64,000 nt of DNA, from contig NZ_JACSNR010000007.1 of assembly GCF_016901815.1 (NCBI RefSeq), forward strand, positions 1-64,000, written 5' to 3'. Both the position numbers and the translations under genes were made by a program. Under the pieces are notes generated by a model, which worked only from the letters and a program-made list of their open reading frames with translations, did no database searches and had not been told where the DNA came from. Positions 62,806-64,000 of this stretch are shown piece after piece (position 1 is the first letter of the stretch; every line of letters begins with the position of its first letter). This stretch comes from Hydrogenoanaerobacterium saccharovorans. GTDB lineage: Bacteria; Bacillota; Clostridia; Oscillospirales; Ruminococcaceae.

Positions 62806-63513
62806 TTATGGCAGAATTACGCCCGGTGTTTCGATCCGGACCGGGTCAAAGCCCAGATGATCCGCCGAGATCAGCCGGAACTCGATCCCCATATAATTGC
62901 CGTTGAAGGCATAACTGCACCCGGTTCCATGGATATGTCCGTAATAGCAGCGGCGGATCTTGTGCCGGAGCAGCACTTCGATGATCTCCGGAGAGAGCTG
63001 CTCGCCATACACCGGCGGATAGTGCAGGAACACCACCTTCTCCTCCGGGATGTCCCCGGCGGACTGAATGGAAGCCTCCAGCCGTCCCGCCTCCCGGGCA
63101 ATGACCTTCTGATCAGCGGGTTCCCCCTGATCGAAGAGCCAGCCCCGGCTGCCGCAGACGCAGACCCCCTCCACCAGATAGTGGTTGTTGTGCAGGATAT
63201 GCAGGGTGTCAAAGCCGTTTTCCGCGAAAAAGGCGTTCATTTTATTCATGGTCGCCCACCAGTAATCATGGTTGCCCTTGAGAATGATCTTCTGTCCGGG
63301 CAGGGCATTCACAAATTCAAAATCAGCCTTGGCCTCCGCGAAACTCATGCCCCAGGAGGTATCTCCGGCGAGCACGACTGTATCTTCCGGCTGGATCTTT
63401 GCCAGCCAGTTCTGCCGGGTCCGGTCAACATAGTTATGCCAGCCGGGGAATATATCCATCGACTTGTTGCCCGACAGCGAAAGATGCAGATCGCCAATTA
63501 CATAAAGTGCCAT
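62806..63513 (-). CDS. Metallophosphoesterase
   Basis: A 235-residue calcineurin-like phosphoesterase. Metal-binding motifs are IGDLHLS at residues 5-11, AGDTSWGM, KGNHDYWW and, near the end, YYGHIHG. AGGAGG lies five bases before the ATG at 63513; the open frame to 63594 is not used. Substrate unknown. It is divergent from the small DUF1540 gene. Confidence 0.93.
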   Translation of the reverse strand: MALYVIGDLHLSLSGNKSMDIFPGWHNYVDRTRQNWLAKIQPEDTVVLAGDTSWGMSFAEAKADFEFVNALPGQKIILKGNHDYWWATMNKMNAFFAENGFDTLHILHNNHYLVEGVCVCGSRGWLFDQGEPADQKVIAREAGRLEASIQSAGDIPEEKVVFLHYPPVYGEQLSPEIIEVLLRHKIRRCYYGHIHGTGCSYAFNGNYMGIEFRLISADHLGFDPVRIETPGVILP

Positions 63514-63596
63514 AAACGCCTCCTGTGAAGTAAATTTTTCTTGGTATGCCGAACCGGTGTCCGGGTAAGATAAAGGCGAAAGGAGATGATTCACCC

Positions 63597-63761
63597 ATGG
63601 AAAAGCAGAATTGTACCTGTCAGACCGCGGTGTCCTGTGAAGTGGGAAGCTGCGTCTACAACCGTGACAAGAAGACCTGCACTGCGCCCTCCATCAAGGT
63701 AGGCCCGCAGTTTGCAAGCAGCACCGCTGAGACCAACTGTTCCACCTTCAAGGCCCGCTGA
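63597..63761 (+). CDS. Small DUF1540 Cys-rich protein
   Basis: A 54-residue peptide with six cysteines (6, 8, 14, 19, 28 and 48) arranged as CTCQTAVSC, GSCVYN and TCTAP, typical of DUF1540. The function is unknown; a metal-binding role is likely from the Cys pattern. AAGGAG precedes the ATG. It is short and alone. Confidence 0.85.
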   Translation: MEKQNCTCQTAVSCEVGSCVYNRDKKTCTAPSIKVGPQFASSTAETNCSTFKAR

Positions 63762-63815
63762 CCATCGCCTGAGAACCGGCAGCTTCCTGTTTCCCATCCG
63801 GGCAGCAGAAAGCTG

Positions 63816-64000
63816 CTACATAGATTCATCCATCTTCCGCAGAGCATGCAGCAGGGCATGCTCCATCTCCTGGGGACGCACAGCCCCCTCGAACCGCACC
63901 GGAAGCTCCTCCAGCTGAGCCAGGCTTGCCGGAACCGCCAGACCGCTCACCTCGGAAAGCGCCCGCAGGCAGTCAAACTCCCCTGCCGGTACCTCACGGC
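63816..64000 (-). CDS. C-terminal part of an unidentified protein
   Basis: An open frame of about 61 codons runs off the right edge and stops at 63816. It is Leu/Glu/Arg-rich and helical (AQLEELPVRFEG and MEHALLHALRKM). I do not recognise the family; the rest lies outside the window. Confidence 0.5.
   Translation of the reverse strand, partial: REVPAGEFDCLRALSEVSGLAVPASLAQLEELPVRFEGAVRPQEMEHALLHALRKMDESM

Overview
The window reads as chromosomal DNA of a spore-forming, GC-rich Gram-positive of class Clostridia, most likely a Ruminococcaceae/Oscillospiraceae-type gut anaerobe. The evidence is two T-box leaders (tyrS, pheST), a complete spoIIIAA-AH operon plus YunB and a SpoIIM-like protein, the SCIFF precursor and its radical-SAM maturase (a Clostridia hallmark), GatCAB, IreB, and strong AGGAGG ribosome binding sites with frequent GTG/TTG starts. 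The species cannot be fixed from sequence alone.

Positions 1 to about 8,450 are accessory DNA of lower GC that looks like the end of an integrative or plasmid-like element: a palindrome-containing tandem repeat (1-290), a small membrane protein, a YafQ/DinJ-type toxin-antitoxin pair, parB-parA, a replication-initiator-like gene carrying internal 15-bp iterons, a tRNA 3'-end-like fragment, a sortase gene apparently broken by a frameshift, a large membrane-anchored surface protein, and a Xer-type tyrosine recombinase. This recombinase is a gapless-looking paralog of a second Xer gene at 8613-9626, which has the base composition of the chromosome. The boundary probably lies in the 7.8-8.5 kb interval.

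From about 8.5 kb to the end the DNA is ordinary core chromosome arranged in dense operons, mostly on the minus strand. In order: xer and a SpoIIM-like gene (convergent); scfA-scfB with a TIGR04086-like membrane protein; queA-tgt-yajC (queuosine and Sec accessory); asd; T-box-tyrS; a ten-gene run nusB, TsaD-like paralog, xseA, xseB, ispA, PAP2-like, dxs, tlyA, nadK, argR, recN (isoprenoid precursors, DNA repair, arginine control); an Asp23 protein; spoIIIAA-AH; a flavodoxin/ferredoxin protein; ligA-gatC-gatA-gatB; divergent yunB and glpK; murC; a lipoprotein, nnrDE and acpS; T-box-pheS-pheT; ireB; divergent hxlR and a flavin-binding-type protein; an Imm22-like orphan; a Val-Gly-Cys tRNA operon; hslO; a methyltransferase with a YerC-type regulator; the proteostasis block engB, lon, clpX, clpP, tig with a peroxiredoxin-like gene; and a metallophosphoesterase, a DUF1540 peptide and a truncated ORF.

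The most unusual signals are in the accessory part: a perfect 31-nt palindrome inside parB that is repeated, with compensatory stem changes, in the noncoding tandem array at the left edge; origin-like iterons inside the initiator gene; and the element-borne Xer paralog sitting next to the host copy.
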